Shown here in pieces: positions 53,301 to 62,222 of a stretch of 64,000 nucleotides of DNA. This DNA comes from a bacterium (lineage in GTDB: Bacteria; Bacillota; Clostridia; Lachnospirales; Lachnospiraceae): positions 54,284 to 118,283 of the forward strand of contig JAMPGX010000010.1 of assembly GCA_023663725.1 (NCBI GenBank), in the 5' to 3' direction. The notes beneath the pieces were generated by a model. The model was given only the letters and a program-made list of their open reading frames with translations, had not been told where the DNA came from and did not search any database. Position 1 is the stretch's first letter. Each line of letters begins with the position of its first letter. The position numbers were made by a program, and so were the translations under genes.

Positions 53301-54889
53301 ATATCTGCCTGGGGATGAAATAGCACCTGCGCCCCCGCCTGATAGACATTCGCCGCTAACAGGGAGGTATCGCTCAAATATTGCAGGGCATTTGAAATAA
53401 ATATAGGGAATTCCGCCTTCAACGGGAAATCAGATTCTCGGATGTCGAACCCCACCACCACTGTTTTCACGCCGTCATGTTCCCCATAATATCCGGCGCA
53501 CTGCTCCCCCGCCCACAGGAACCCGATCCCCCAGGAGGGAAGCTCATACACCTTTGTCTCATTTACTCCGATGGAAAAGGATGTCAGTCCCGCCGTGAGA
53601 TCACAGTCCGAGACAGTGAGCAGCACTCTTTCAGCCGTGCCCTCCGCTCCCCTCTCATCGCCAAAAATCATGGCGCTGACATCCTCTCGCGGCGCTTCTC
53701 CCATACCCGCGTCATAGATGCGTACGGTCTGAGCCATCTGAGGATCTTCAGCCTGCCCGTCAGCGTCCATGCCCTCGCTGTGCAGCTTTGTCAGACTTGT
53801 TCCCGTGGCGGCCTGATAAGCCTTCTCGATATAAGTATTGCCCTCTCCTACCATCGCCGCCTGAATCTGGACTGTCCTGTCGGCTACGGCATAGGCTGTG
53901 TTATCGCCTGTCAAAGAATCCCCATAGCTGCTTCCCGCAAAGGAGACAGAGCCGACCTCACTGCGCAGCGGCTCCCCCTGCCATGTGAAGGCATCATAAA
54001 AACACAGCGTACTCTCCCCCGCCTCCAGAGTCAGCTCCTTGATCTCCTGCAGCCTGTCTCCCACATACAGACTGATCTCCAGAGAAGCCGCCGTATCACT
54101 GTAATTGGTGAGACTGGAAGCGCAAATGATCATTTTCCCCACACTCGCTTCAGCCTCTCCTTCATCGATCTCTGTGCTGCTCTCCGCATAGGAAAGGAAA
54201 TGGTTGGCCACATTGTTCACTGCCTCGCCGATCACCATCACCTGGGCATCCAGATAGGCTGAAAAATACTGTGCCTCCTCCGCGCCATTGCCGTCGGTAA
54301 ACACAATAATCTCCGTCTGCTGGGCATCCTTGGCGGCTTCCTGGGAGGAGCGCAGAGTCTCTACCACCCCTTCCGCACTCTGCAGATCCCCCTGTCCATC
54401 GCAGCACTCCACTCGGTCCAGCAATTCATAGAGACTGCCTCTGTCCCTCACTCCCACCGCCAGCAGCTCCGTGCCCCTGCAGTCGCTGGTCACGATGGAA
54501 AAGGCCGAACCCTCAGAAGCGGCAATCAGGCTTTTGGCTTGTTTTACAGCCTCCTCAATGCGCTGACTCCCTGTGCCAGCGTCATGCTGCATACTTGCGC
54601 TGGTATCAAATACCAGGATTACATTCCCCCTGCTCTTTCCCTGCGTACGCAGGTAAGGCGACATCAGCGCCAGCACCAGTACCAGAATGATTACAATCTG
54701 GAGATACATCAGAATATTATGAATAAATTTCTCCAGAAAGGTCTTGGACTGCTGGTTCCGAAGCAGCCGATCCCATAACAGGATCGAAGATATCCTCTGA
54801 TCTCTGCCCTTTGGCCTCAGCAAATATAGAATTATCACCACTGGTACCGCCAACAGTAGGGCCAGCGGCCATAAGCTCTCAAATATCAT
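50354..54889 (-). CDS. Giant membrane protein with three VWA domains
   Basis: The protein has 1511 residues. Residues 1-80 match the aerotolerance-regulator N-terminal (BatA type) with two helices. VWA1 begins near 90 with MIDAS DTSAS (95-99). A hydrophobic pair (592-610, 620-637) leads to VWA2 (DISNS, 654-658). A glutamine-amidotransferase-like segment (about 872-985) precedes VWA3 (DRSGS, 995-999, with LLTDGQG), and a late helix lies at 1402-1418. VWA domains bind metal and ligands. It overlaps DUF58 by 11 bases. The three VWA units in one chain look like a fusion of Bat proteins. Confidence 0.85.
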   Translation of the reverse strand: MIFESLWPLALLLAVPVVIILYLLRPKGRDQRISSILLWDRLLRNQQSKTFLEKFIHNILMYLQIVIILVLVLALMSPYLRTQGKSRGNVILVFDTSASMQHDAGTGSQRIEEAVKQAKSLIAASEGSAFSIVTSDCRGTELLAVGVRDRGSLYELLDRVECCDGQGDLQSAEGVVETLRSSQEAAKDAQQTEIIVFTDGNGAEEAQYFSAYLDAQVMVIGEAVNNVANHFLSYAESSTEIDEGEAEASVGKMIICASSLTNYSDTAASLEISLYVGDRLQEIKELTLEAGESTLCFYDAFTWQGEPLRSEVGSVSFAGSSYGDSLTGDNTAYAVADRTVQIQAAMVGEGNTYIEKAYQAATGTSLTKLHSEGMDADGQAEDPQMAQTVRIYDAGMGEAPREDVSAMIFGDERGAEGTAERVLLTVSDCDLTAGLTSFSIGVNETKVYELPSWGIGFLWAGEQCAGYYGEHDGVKTVVVGFDIRESDFPLKAEFPIFISNALQYLSDTSLLAANVYQAGAQVLFHPQADIDVNTLIARTDKAGLYEINAGAFTEQYVVRFATDSQSDGRQTAEGTVRDSAYSSQLVRRQLRNVLLVLALLLLMLEWILYVRQMRCRSSFYLAVRLICAGMLLLALFGVTINRRHGTNTTIFLIDISNSNAQNLEAMEGFVDRALDRMPGRDQYGIVTFGKDSLVEQFLTGENHFSHIMSLPDKTATNIEEAISRALAMLPAEGAGRVVILTDGRETRGNLLSTASALSSRQIELLAMVYETEQGPDAYVERVELPSYLYQGDAYSMTVTVESNYETDAQLQIWAGTMQTAAYDVHLSKGSNRFQLRQEVTGESVENFEVRVVAAGDTCAENDGYHAYSVIDSVPKVLVVTGMEEDGSHYRELLDSANCNINAMSAINAPDTLEELLEYKSIVLENVYLSDLPEGFLQNIEIYVKDYGCGLICCGGEESYALGGYRGSVLETALPVDMMLRGVNEVPSMAMIMVIDRSGSMVMDAGDGISTNLDLAITAVCSAVDLMQDNDYVGVLCFDTEYSWVVEPTIAADKEKIKAQIEGIDEGGGTTIQPALWEALEGAEQCDASVRHVVLLTDGQGEGGSYRELTEKYKDSGVTLSTVAVGVDSDTVLLRQLAKDCNGRYYYSDLAMDIPKIFAQEVFLGGDTYLQNGVFGLAVNGSHEITRGLFEDGWPSILGYVSASPKSVSNVLIASEKQDPILTVMQYGLGHTVAWNTDVTNQWTAGFAGQEDYAQLWRRIVDYSVGRTGIGEDRAEVMTAGGSTIVTYQALDYSEKTQVEVVYTDPDGNTMTKPLQATAPGSFEARLDTDITGIYQLSVRRVDDGTIANAVTTAAAVQYSDEYKFDVDNIAFKGFVERYGRMLEPEENFWQRRKNVGRERYALAGWLIMLAILWFVLDIALRRFHFRPQDTRLYRSVRNRWQHRKVAEKTREMQTQSPAWDGDIAGQETESAAPASEVREVKPEKVRKKQRKPEVQSLDTSALLKKKDQRSQ

Positions 54890-55754
54890 AAATCAACCTC
54901 AGATCCTGAAAGATCAGACTATGCCGATCCCTCCTTGTATCGCAGAGCACATAAGTCCCCCTGCCTGCACCACAGCCTCTTTTCATCCGCTCAATAAAAC
55001 TCCTGACCGCTCCCTCATAGGCGTCAATTGTTCTGGCATCCATTGTCAGACGCAGGCGGGACGCACTCTCGGCATCAATCAAATTGAGCGTTCCCTCCAG
55101 TGTGACCCGAAGCTCCTCCGCCGCCATAGTATGCAACACCACCGGCCGCTGCCTGCAATACCATAGGTACTGTAGCAGCTTCTCGTAGCCCCGCTCCTCT
55201 CTCAGCATATCCTCATGGAGAAAATCACTGATGATCACTGTAACCCCCGGGCCGCGACTCTGCATTTTCCTGGCGGCGGCCAGCATGTCGACCTCACCGG
55301 AAAAGCTTCGCTGCTCCAGCCAGCGCAGCACTTTCGCAAAGCCCTGTCTTCCCCCGTTCACCACAAGACATCGGCTCATATCCTGCATATCGTAGAGCAA
55401 CAGCCTGTCCATATTTTGCAGGGCCAGAAAACTGACCACGGCAGCCAAATCTCTGGCCAACTCAGCCTTGCTCTCCGCCCCATAGTCCATGGAGGCGCTG
55501 GTATCGAGCAGCACGGAGACCACGGCCGCCTTCTCCTCCATATATTCCCGAATATACAGCTTGTCCAGTCTCGCATACACATTCCAGTCCATGCGACGCA
55601 GATCATCTCCGGGCATATACTCCCGAAAATCTGAGAATTCCGCAGAGATCCCCTTCTGGACAGACTTGCGGCTGCCTGACATGTTGAGATTACTCTTGTG
55701 CGTCATTCGCAGACGAATCCGAGATAACTTATCGAAAAATTCCATGTCAAGCAT
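54879..55754 (-). CDS. DUF58 family protein
   Basis: The protein has 291 residues. It shows the family core GISAEFSDFREYMPGDDLR, then MDWNVYARLDKL, and a VWA-like motif LLDTSASMDYG. DUF58 proteins commonly pair with MoxR AAA ATPases. The start at 55754 overlaps the end of moxR (ATGCTTGA). The gene overlaps the VWA gene downstream by 11 bases. Its place between MoxR and VWA proteins is the usual Bat-type order. Confidence 0.9.
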   Translation of the reverse strand: MLDMEFFDKLSRIRLRMTHKSNLNMSGSRKSVQKGISAEFSDFREYMPGDDLRRMDWNVYARLDKLYIREYMEEKAAVVSVLLDTSASMDYGAESKAELARDLAAVVSFLALQNMDRLLLYDMQDMSRCLVVNGGRQGFAKVLRWLEQRSFSGEVDMLAAARKMQSRGPGVTVIISDFLHEDMLREERGYEKLLQYLWYCRQRPVVLHTMAAEELRVTLEGTLNLIDAESASRLRLTMDARTIDAYEGAVRSFIERMKRGCGAGRGTYVLCDTRRDRHSLIFQDLRLIYDI

Positions 55755-56703
55755 AGAGTTTGGGTTCCTTTCCCTGTATGATCTGCGCAATCACAGCATC
55801 CTCCACGATCCCCTCTGACACAGCGTCAAAGCTCAGCAGCAGCCGATGGCGCAGCACTGGATAGGCCACATACCGCACATCGTCAAAGGATACATTCAAC
55901 CGTCCTTCCATAAACGCGAGCGCTCTGGAGGCGCGGATCAACGCCTGTGCCGCACGGGGACTTGCCCCCTCGCGGATATGAGGATGCGCTTCATGCGTAG
56001 CCATCACCAGGTCCAGAGCATAATCCATGACCGCATCGGCAACAGGAATTCGTGAGATCAGCCTGCGCACCTGCAATAGCTCCTCCCCGTCAAGGAGACT
56101 GCGAATCTGAGGCGACTCCTCCCCCTCGGTGAGTCTGACAATGGCCCGCAGTTCCTCTTTGGCGGGGAAACGCACCAGCACCTTGAACATAAAACGGTCA
56201 AGCTGCGCCTCCGGCAATGGATAGGTTCCCTCCTGTTCTATCGGATTCTGAGTAGCCAATACCAAAAAAGGTTCCTCCAGACGGTGGCTCTCATTTCCCA
56301 CTGTCACCGTGTGCTCCTGCATGGCCTCCAGCAAGGCAGACTGTGTCTTGGGCGTAGCACGGTTGATCTCATCCGCCAACACCAGGTTGGCAAATACAGG
56401 CCCCCTCTCAAAGCGAAAGCTGCTCCGCCCCTCCTCCTTTACCATGATATTGGTTCCGGTCACATCGCTGGGCATTAAATCCGGTGTGAACTGGATGCGC
56501 TTGAAGGACAGCCTGAACACCTGTCCAATGATTCGCACCAGCATGGTCTTACCCAGTCCAGGCATTCCTTCCAGAAGTACATTGCCACCGGAGAGCAATG
56601 CCAGCATAACCTGCCTCACGATTTCCTTCTGGCCAATAATGCCCTTGCCAATCTCCTGTTCGCATTCCATTATCTTCTGTTTATATAATTCTATCTCTGA
56701 CAT
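55747..56703 (-). CDS. MoxR family AAA+ ATPase
   Basis: The protein has 318 residues. Walker A is EGMPGLGKTMLV, Walker B LVLADEINRATPK, and the MoxR region LATQNPIEQEGTYPLPEAQ, then DRFMFKV. Such ATPases act as chaperones with VWA partner proteins. AAAGGAG precedes the ATG. The operon places it between the Asn/Gly-rich membrane protein and DUF58. Confidence 0.93.
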   Translation of the reverse strand: MSEIELYKQKIMECEQEIGKGIIGQKEIVRQVMLALLSGGNVLLEGMPGLGKTMLVRIIGQVFRLSFKRIQFTPDLMPSDVTGTNIMVKEEGRSSFRFERGPVFANLVLADEINRATPKTQSALLEAMQEHTVTVGNESHRLEEPFLVLATQNPIEQEGTYPLPEAQLDRFMFKVLVRFPAKEELRAIVRLTEGEESPQIRSLLDGEELLQVRRLISRIPVADAVMDYALDLVMATHEAHPHIREGASPRAAQALIRASRALAFMEGRLNVSFDDVRYVAYPVLRHRLLLSFDAVSEGIVEDAVIAQIIQGKEPKLYA

Positions 56704-56727
56704 TGTGCTCTCCTTTGCTGATGGAAC

Positions 56728-58095
56728 CTATTTGTTCAAGCTTTCAAAATAGTCTCTGATCAGGGCTTCCATGCCGCTGGGATACCTGCCGCCCGCTATA
56801 CCCTCATAGGCATTGTCGGTATACGCTCCGATCACGGAATTATAGTCCACATGCTCTCCCTCCCAGGCCAGGCCATTCTGCTGACGAAAATATTCCGAAT
56901 CCTGATCTCCAACCTTATTACCAGTCAGAGAAGCATCCTCCCCCATGGCATTGGGAATGCTCACATAGTCATGGACCGCATTACTGCTTCCTGTGCCCCT
57001 GCCATTGCCGCCGCCACTCTGACCATCCTCGCCGCTTCCGAAGCTATTGCCTCCGTCACCGGAGCCGTCCCCGTCATCGCTGCCGCTTCCCACGCTGATC
57101 GAGCCTTCTCCCTGGCCGCCGTTTTCCGCGCCGCCATTGTTCTGACCGCTGCTGTTCTGATTGCCGTTGCCTTGACTGCCGCTGTTCTGACTGTTGCTAC
57201 TTTGATTGCCGCTGTTCTGGTCATCTCTGGGTGAGGCTGCGCTGGGTGTTCCCGCCGCCGTCTGATAGTTGTTCTGGTTCGCTGCCCTGGCCAGTTCCTG
57301 CGCGGAGGCTAATCCCACTGCGGCCGGATCAGTCATCTGTGCCGCCAGCTGTTCAAGACTGCTCTGCGCCTGCCCGTACTTGTAGTCCAATCGCTGTGTT
57401 GCGGCATCAAGGCTCTCCCAGGAGTTCGCCGCGGCCAACTCCTCCATGGAGCGCTGCATGGTATCGACCAATTCCTGCAACTGCTGACGCTGTTCCTGTG
57501 TCAGACTCTCCATATCCACTTCCTCCAGAGCGTCCAAAAGATCTCCCAACTCCTGCCGCTCCTCCTCGGCCTGCTCCTGTACCTGATGTTGAAGCACGGC
57601 CCTGTCCCTGACCGACGAAGGGATAAGGCTCATGCCCAACACCGCCGCCAAAACCAGAGACAACACCAATATATGCCTCCTGTCCGGCAAAAGCGGTATC
57701 CTGATCCGGTCACGGCTCTGTCGATAATACGCGCAGGCATCCTCCCGCTGAAGGACAGCCAACTCCGTATCCTGTTCCATCAGCTCACAGGCCGTCACCA
57801 TGCGTTCCTTCAGCCCGAAGGCATCCAGCCGCATCGCTGCCTGCCGCATGCTGGCTCGCCGACATACGGCATAGAGGCTGCCTGTCAAAATACCCGCTGC
57901 AAAGCACAGCGCTACCGCCAGCCACACATGATAAAAGGGCCATATTAAGGATACGATCTCACAGCACACGGCCACCCCCCCGCCCGCCGCGGCAAACAGC
58001 ACCCAACAGTCCAGAAGTTTGGCGGTATTCAGTTTCCTTCTGCAATGATCTATTTGTTCCCGCAGATATTTTTTATCATCCATAACCTTCCTCAT
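56728..58095 (-). CDS. Membrane protein with Asn/Gly/Ser-rich low-complexity region
   Basis: The protein has 455 residues. Two hydrophobic segments lie near residues 28-75 and a third near 145-160. A Gln/Glu-rich coiled-coil-like region (about 170-245) follows, then about 80 residues dominated by Asn, Gly, Ser and Gln (about 300-380). The low-complexity tract is unusual and probably disordered and external. The start overlaps the permease stop by 4 bases (ATGA). No family was assigned; its role with MoxR and VWA proteins is unknown. Confidence 0.6.
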   Translation of the reverse strand: MRKVMDDKKYLREQIDHCRRKLNTAKLLDCWVLFAAAGGGVAVCCEIVSLIWPFYHVWLAVALCFAAGILTGSLYAVCRRASMRQAAMRLDAFGLKERMVTACELMEQDTELAVLQREDACAYYRQSRDRIRIPLLPDRRHILVLSLVLAAVLGMSLIPSSVRDRAVLQHQVQEQAEEERQELGDLLDALEEVDMESLTQEQRQQLQELVDTMQRSMEELAAANSWESLDAATQRLDYKYGQAQSSLEQLAAQMTDPAAVGLASAQELARAANQNNYQTAAGTPSAASPRDDQNSGNQSSNSQNSGSQGNGNQNSSGQNNGGAENGGQGEGSISVGSGSDDGDGSGDGGNSFGSGEDGQSGGGNGRGTGSSNAVHDYVSIPNAMGEDASLTGNKVGDQDSEYFRQQNGLAWEGEHVDYNSVIGAYTDNAYEGIAGGRYPSGMEALIRDYFESLNK

Positions 58096-59036
58096 TTCCG
58101 CCTGGGCGCCGTCCGCTTTCTGGCCCGTCCCCTGATCGGGTCAATGCGCTTGGACGCTATCCAGAGAAACAGCAGTGAGACTGCCAGGAACAGAACCGTG
58201 GAGACAATAATCCACCCATAGCCGCTGGCCACATAGTCGATCAACGTCTTGTTCTGATTGGAGGCCCCTAGATCAGCAATGCTACCAACCACAGATTCCC
58301 CCACCATAACTCTGGCAAAAAATTCTGTCAGATACACCGCCGGATTCAGCAGCAGAAGCAGATACATATTCCTGCTGAGATTGACTGCCAGATCAGATGG
58401 CGCAGAGGACGTCGTCATCGCATAGTCGCTGGCAAGTATCACGGCTGAGAGTATCGTAGCGGGCAGAACCGTCCCCAGGAAAAAGATCAGATAGAATACA
58501 TAGGACAGAATCACGGCGCTGATGCTCCTCTTGCAGAGGGAGGAACACAGGATCCCAATGCTCGCCGTGAACAGCGACACCAGCAGCGACACCGCCAGAA
58601 ACCAGAACAGATAGCTCCAGGACACCCCGCCGATAATGAAGGACAGCGCCATAATAGGCATACTGGCCACGACGAAAAACATGCTCTGCACGATGGCGGT
58701 CATCACTTTGCCCCAGACGATGGAGAAGGGGGTCATACTGGTAGTCATCATGATATCGAAGGTCTGTCGCTCCTTCTCCCCCGATATGGAGGATGCCGTT
58801 CGCACCGGCACCACCAGCCCCAGAACGATCAACTGCGTCACCGCGAGCACAGGGTAGAGCCACACCAAGGCACTGTAGATATTATCCGTGGAATATCTGT
58901 TGTTCTGCTGGATGATCAGCATGGACAGAAAAAACACCAGCGCCAATATCAATTCATAGGCAAACACACCCCAGCAGATCCTCATGCTGCGTGATTGTAC
59001 CCTTACATCCTTTTTAACGATGGGATTGAGCTGCAT
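58092..59036 (-). CDS. ABC-2 type transporter permease
   Basis: The protein has 314 residues and about six hydrophobic segments. The segments RTASSISGEKERQTFDIMMT and SFIIGGVSWSYLFWFLAVS fit ABC-2 permeases of the GldF/NatB kind. The start at 59036 follows GGGAGGG. It overlaps the ATPase gene by 23 bases and forms its transport partner. The substrate is not predictable. Confidence 0.85.
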   Translation of the reverse strand: MQLNPIVKKDVRVQSRSMRICWGVFAYELILALVFFLSMLIIQQNNRYSTDNIYSALVWLYPVLAVTQLIVLGLVVPVRTASSISGEKERQTFDIMMTTSMTPFSIVWGKVMTAIVQSMFFVVASMPIMALSFIIGGVSWSYLFWFLAVSLLVSLFTASIGILCSSLCKRSISAVILSYVFYLIFFLGTVLPATILSAVILASDYAMTTSSAPSDLAVNLSRNMYLLLLLNPAVYLTEFFARVMVGESVVGSIADLGASNQNKTLIDYVASGYGWIIVSTVLFLAVSLLFLWIASKRIDPIRGRARKRTAPRRK

Positions 59037-59979
59037 TCCCCGTCCCTCCCTTCTGTTCTGTCTCATTGTCGGTGACACGCATGAACAGGGTCTCCAGATT
59101 GCCCTCCTGTTTATGGAAGCCAGTGACTACAACACCGCCCGCAATCAGTTCACCGATCATCCGAGAGATCTCTGGCTTGGTCATATTGTGAGACAGCTTG
59201 ATCTCATGCTCTCCCACCGAGTCTATCTTCGCCTTGGCCTGCTCGCTGACAATACGCACTGCCATATCACGTCCCTCGTCCAACGTGATGACCAGCTGAT
59301 TGCTCCCAAATACCCCTTCCATGACATCCTCGATACGGCCCGCCGCCACCAGATTACCATGGTTCATGATGCCGATGCTGTTGCACATTTCTGACAGCTC
59401 AGACAGAATATGAGAGCTGATGACGATGGTCTTGCCCATGCTGCGCAGATTCAGCAGCAGCTCTTTCATCTCCACCCTGGCTCTCGGATCCAGACCGGAG
59501 TTGGGCTCATCCATAATCAACAGCGACGGATTATGGATCAGGGCTCTTGCCACACAGAGACGCTGCTTCATTCCCCTGGATAGCGTGTCCACAAAGGCTT
59601 CCTTTTTATCTGATAAATTCACCAGCTCCAACAGATCGTTGGATATCTTTTCAATCTCCCTGGAGTCCATGCGGTACATGGAGCCATAGAAATCCATATA
59701 CTCTCTGACCTTTAGATTGTCATACACTCCAAAGAAGTCCGGCACATAGCCAATCTGCTTCTTGATCTCCCTCTGGTTGGCCAGCGCATCCATGCCGTTA
59801 ATGAAAATTCCGCCGCTGCTCGGCAGCATCAGACCGCACACAATGCGGATCGTGGTCGTCTTGCCTGCCCCGTTTGGTCCCACGAATCCAAACAAATCTC
59901 CTCTGGGAATATGGAGAGTCAGATTGTTGACGGCCTGGAACTTGCCATAGTACTTATATAGATAATTAATTTGCAGCAC
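59014..59979 (-). CDS. ABC transporter ATP-binding protein
   Basis: The protein has 321 residues. Walker A is GFVGPNGAGKTTTIRI, the signature is DTLSRGMKQRLCVARAL (LSRGMKQR), Walker B LLIMDEPNSGLDP, and a switch His is in TIVISSHILSE. A C-terminal extension of about 90 residues follows. The start is GTG at 59979 with GGAGG 8 bases upstream. It pairs with the permease and follows the GldG-like membrane protein. Confidence 0.93.
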   Translation of the reverse strand: MLQINYLYKYYGKFQAVNNLTLHIPRGDLFGFVGPNGAGKTTTIRIVCGLMLPSSGGIFINGMDALANQREIKKQIGYVPDFFGVYDNLKVREYMDFYGSMYRMDSREIEKISNDLLELVNLSDKKEAFVDTLSRGMKQRLCVARALIHNPSLLIMDEPNSGLDPRARVEMKELLLNLRSMGKTIVISSHILSELSEMCNSIGIMNHGNLVAAGRIEDVMEGVFGSNQLVITLDEGRDMAVRIVSEQAKAKIDSVGEHEIKLSHNMTKPEISRMIGELIAGGVVVTGFHKQEGNLETLFMRVTDNETEQKGGTGNAAQSHR

Positions 59980-62023
59980 TTTGTCCCACCTCCACTCCCA
60001 CATAATTATACAGACAACCGTACGCTATCTCATTACATTTCTCCGCCACCGCCCTGTCATAATTTTTCACCACGCCGGCGATCAACGCACTGTCATTTCC
60101 CATTGTCCGCGCTTCTCTGGCCATACCCAGCCCGATTATCAGCGCGGCCATATCATCCTGTTGGTAATCCGCCCTGGTGCCGTAGCTGCGATAATATACT
60201 ATGCTGTAAGACAAGTCGCGCACATCGCTCGCCGTTGTGTCCCGATACACATAGCGGTTCTCATTAAATGCCTGCTTTAGATCGAGCGCCTCACCCGCCT
60301 TTACATCCGAGTATATCAGGAGATTTTCCTCATACCACACAGCCATATAAGCCAGATCATAGCCCGTATCATTAGTGATGGCGCCGCCAAGACCGCCGTA
60401 TAAGCTGTCTTCATGGAGCGCGTCTGCAGTGAAATTTCCCTTTTTCTCTGCCCTTCCTCCGGCATAGAGGTATCCGCTCTCGAAGTTTTCTCTGGGCTTT
60501 ATACCCACAGACAATCCCTGGCTGCCATTGCTCACAGTATAATAGTAATCGCTGGCACTGGATGAACCGCGGTAATAATATCCGCCAAAGCCAGGCCCCG
60601 CCACATCATAGTCATCTGCAAGCTTCACCTCCCACAGTCTGGTGCCGGAACGGTACGCCAGGAGGAAGGTATCCATCCGGCTGCTGTCCGTCCGCTGAAC
60701 CGTGACAGAATATGCCCGAATTCCGTTTACCTTGGCTCCCTGTCCGAACAGAGATACCCCTGCGATAAACACCAGGCCCAAGGCCGGCACCCCGAGCCAA
60801 TACCATTCACTTTTCCGATATCTGCGCAGAACCAGATAGAGCACTGGTCCCACTAATACCACATAGACGGCGATCAACACCTTCAGCCAGGAGAAGTCCA
60901 CATTGGTATTCCTGTTGTCGATATTGGCCAGCGCCCTCTGTCCTATCTCCTGCATATCGGAATTGCCGTTGAAATTAGAGCTGCTCGACCGTTCCATAAC
61001 TTCCTCAAACATGGTCCGGATCATATAGTTGGGAAGCCTGTGCATCTCCTCATCTCCCAGAGAGCAGAAATAGACTGTCACAACTCCACTCCCATAGGAA
61101 TCGCTCAATAGGATAGCCGGATTCTGTGAGCTTTCAAAGCCCCCCCTCGCATAGAGATCATCCAAGTCAAATTCCGCCACAGCCATTTGTTCAAATTCAA
61201 TTCCCTCCACTTGATAGCTGTAATAATAGCTGTATCTCTGTGCATTGTCGGACAGAATGTTCTCCTCTCCCGGCTCACTGATACGCACAGGCTGCAGATC
61301 GAGAAAATCCGCGTCAAAGCCTGAGAGCGTCTGCTGTGCATATGCGCCGGTTCCCAGGATGAGCCAGCCGCCGCCAATTACCCATTCCTGAATCGCCTGA
61401 ATATTCTCCTGCCCTAAGGTCGAAGTATCAAACTGGTCAATCACCAGGAAATACAGGCCATCCAGATAAGTTCTGAGATTTTCACCACTCAGCTCCATCA
61501 GTTGTAATGGATAGTCCACTCCTCTGACGTCAAGATTTAATCCCCTTGCATCCAGATAGGAAAGCTGCGAATAGTCATCCGACAAAATGCCCACTGTGAT
61601 TCCCGACGCGAGGCCGCCAAATACATTTTTAAGCGGGACATTCTGAAGCACCTCCCCCTTCTCATCCAGGAAGTTCAGCGAGCACAGACCCTTAACCGTC
61701 TCCACGGCCCTCTCCGGCACAGTGATGGTAAATTGCTTCTTGCCCTGGGACGGGAGTGTAATCTCCGTATTGTATGCGCAATTCCTGGCTATGCTGCCAG
61801 CGAAGACTACCTGCACAGTACCGGTGAAATCCTTCCCCCGATTTACCACCGTAACCTGCATCACATAGTTGCCATCCTCCTGCTTGAGCAACTCCACATT
61901 GCCAAAAAAGCTGCTTTCGCCAGTCTCTTCCCCCGCGGCATACGCTACATTCCCGCCCGAACCTGATAACAGGAGGATGATACATAACAGCACGGAATAT
62001 ACCAATGCAATTCGTCTACCCAT
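59966..62023 (-). CDS. Large exported membrane protein, GldG-like organisation
   Basis: The protein has 685 residues. A signal-like segment (about 5-30) is followed by a long outer domain with a beta-rich first part (VTVVNRGKDFTGTVQVVFAG) and a Rossmann-like glutamine-amidotransferase-type segment (IQAIQEWVIGGGWLILGTGA). Two hydrophobic stretches occur near 385-405 and 415-432. This layout resembles proteins that accompany ABC-2 transporters such as GldG, though no exact family is claimed. It is the first gene of the seven-gene operon and overlaps the ATPase gene by 14 bases. GGGAG precedes the ATG. Confidence 0.65.
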   Translation of the reverse strand: MGRRIALVYSVLLCIILLLSGSGGNVAYAAGEETGESSFFGNVELLKQEDGNYVMQVTVVNRGKDFTGTVQVVFAGSIARNCAYNTEITLPSQGKKQFTITVPERAVETVKGLCSLNFLDEKGEVLQNVPLKNVFGGLASGITVGILSDDYSQLSYLDARGLNLDVRGVDYPLQLMELSGENLRTYLDGLYFLVIDQFDTSTLGQENIQAIQEWVIGGGWLILGTGAYAQQTLSGFDADFLDLQPVRISEPGEENILSDNAQRYSYYYSYQVEGIEFEQMAVAEFDLDDLYARGGFESSQNPAILLSDSYGSGVVTVYFCSLGDEEMHRLPNYMIRTMFEEVMERSSSSNFNGNSDMQEIGQRALANIDNRNTNVDFSWLKVLIAVYVVLVGPVLYLVLRRYRKSEWYWLGVPALGLVFIAGVSLFGQGAKVNGIRAYSVTVQRTDSSRMDTFLLAYRSGTRLWEVKLADDYDVAGPGFGGYYYRGSSSASDYYYTVSNGSQGLSVGIKPRENFESGYLYAGGRAEKKGNFTADALHEDSLYGGLGGAITNDTGYDLAYMAVWYEENLLIYSDVKAGEALDLKQAFNENRYVYRDTTASDVRDLSYSIVYYRSYGTRADYQQDDMAALIIGLGMAREARTMGNDSALIAGVVKNYDRAVAEKCNEIAYGCLYNYVGVEVGQSAAN

Positions 62024-62143
62024 ATTTCTCTCCCTTCCTCATAGCCTCTAATACTTCAATCATAACATAATACAGAAACAAAATCCTGCTTATTTTGCAA
62101 AAAAATGCTTAAGATTTTATGAATAGATTTCCTTAACCATAAA

Positions 62144-62184
62144 ATTCCGGTTATCCATGCTTCTGAACATGGATAACCGGAACA
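62144..62184 (-). terminator. Terminator after the chemotaxis receptor gene
   Basis: A 15-base perfect stem (TTCCGGTTATCCATG with CATGGATAACCGGAA, loop of 8) is followed on the minus strand by TTTTA. Confidence 0.8.
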
Positions 62185-62222
62185 GATTTATCACAAGCTT
62201 GAAATAGCAGATTACCCTGCGG

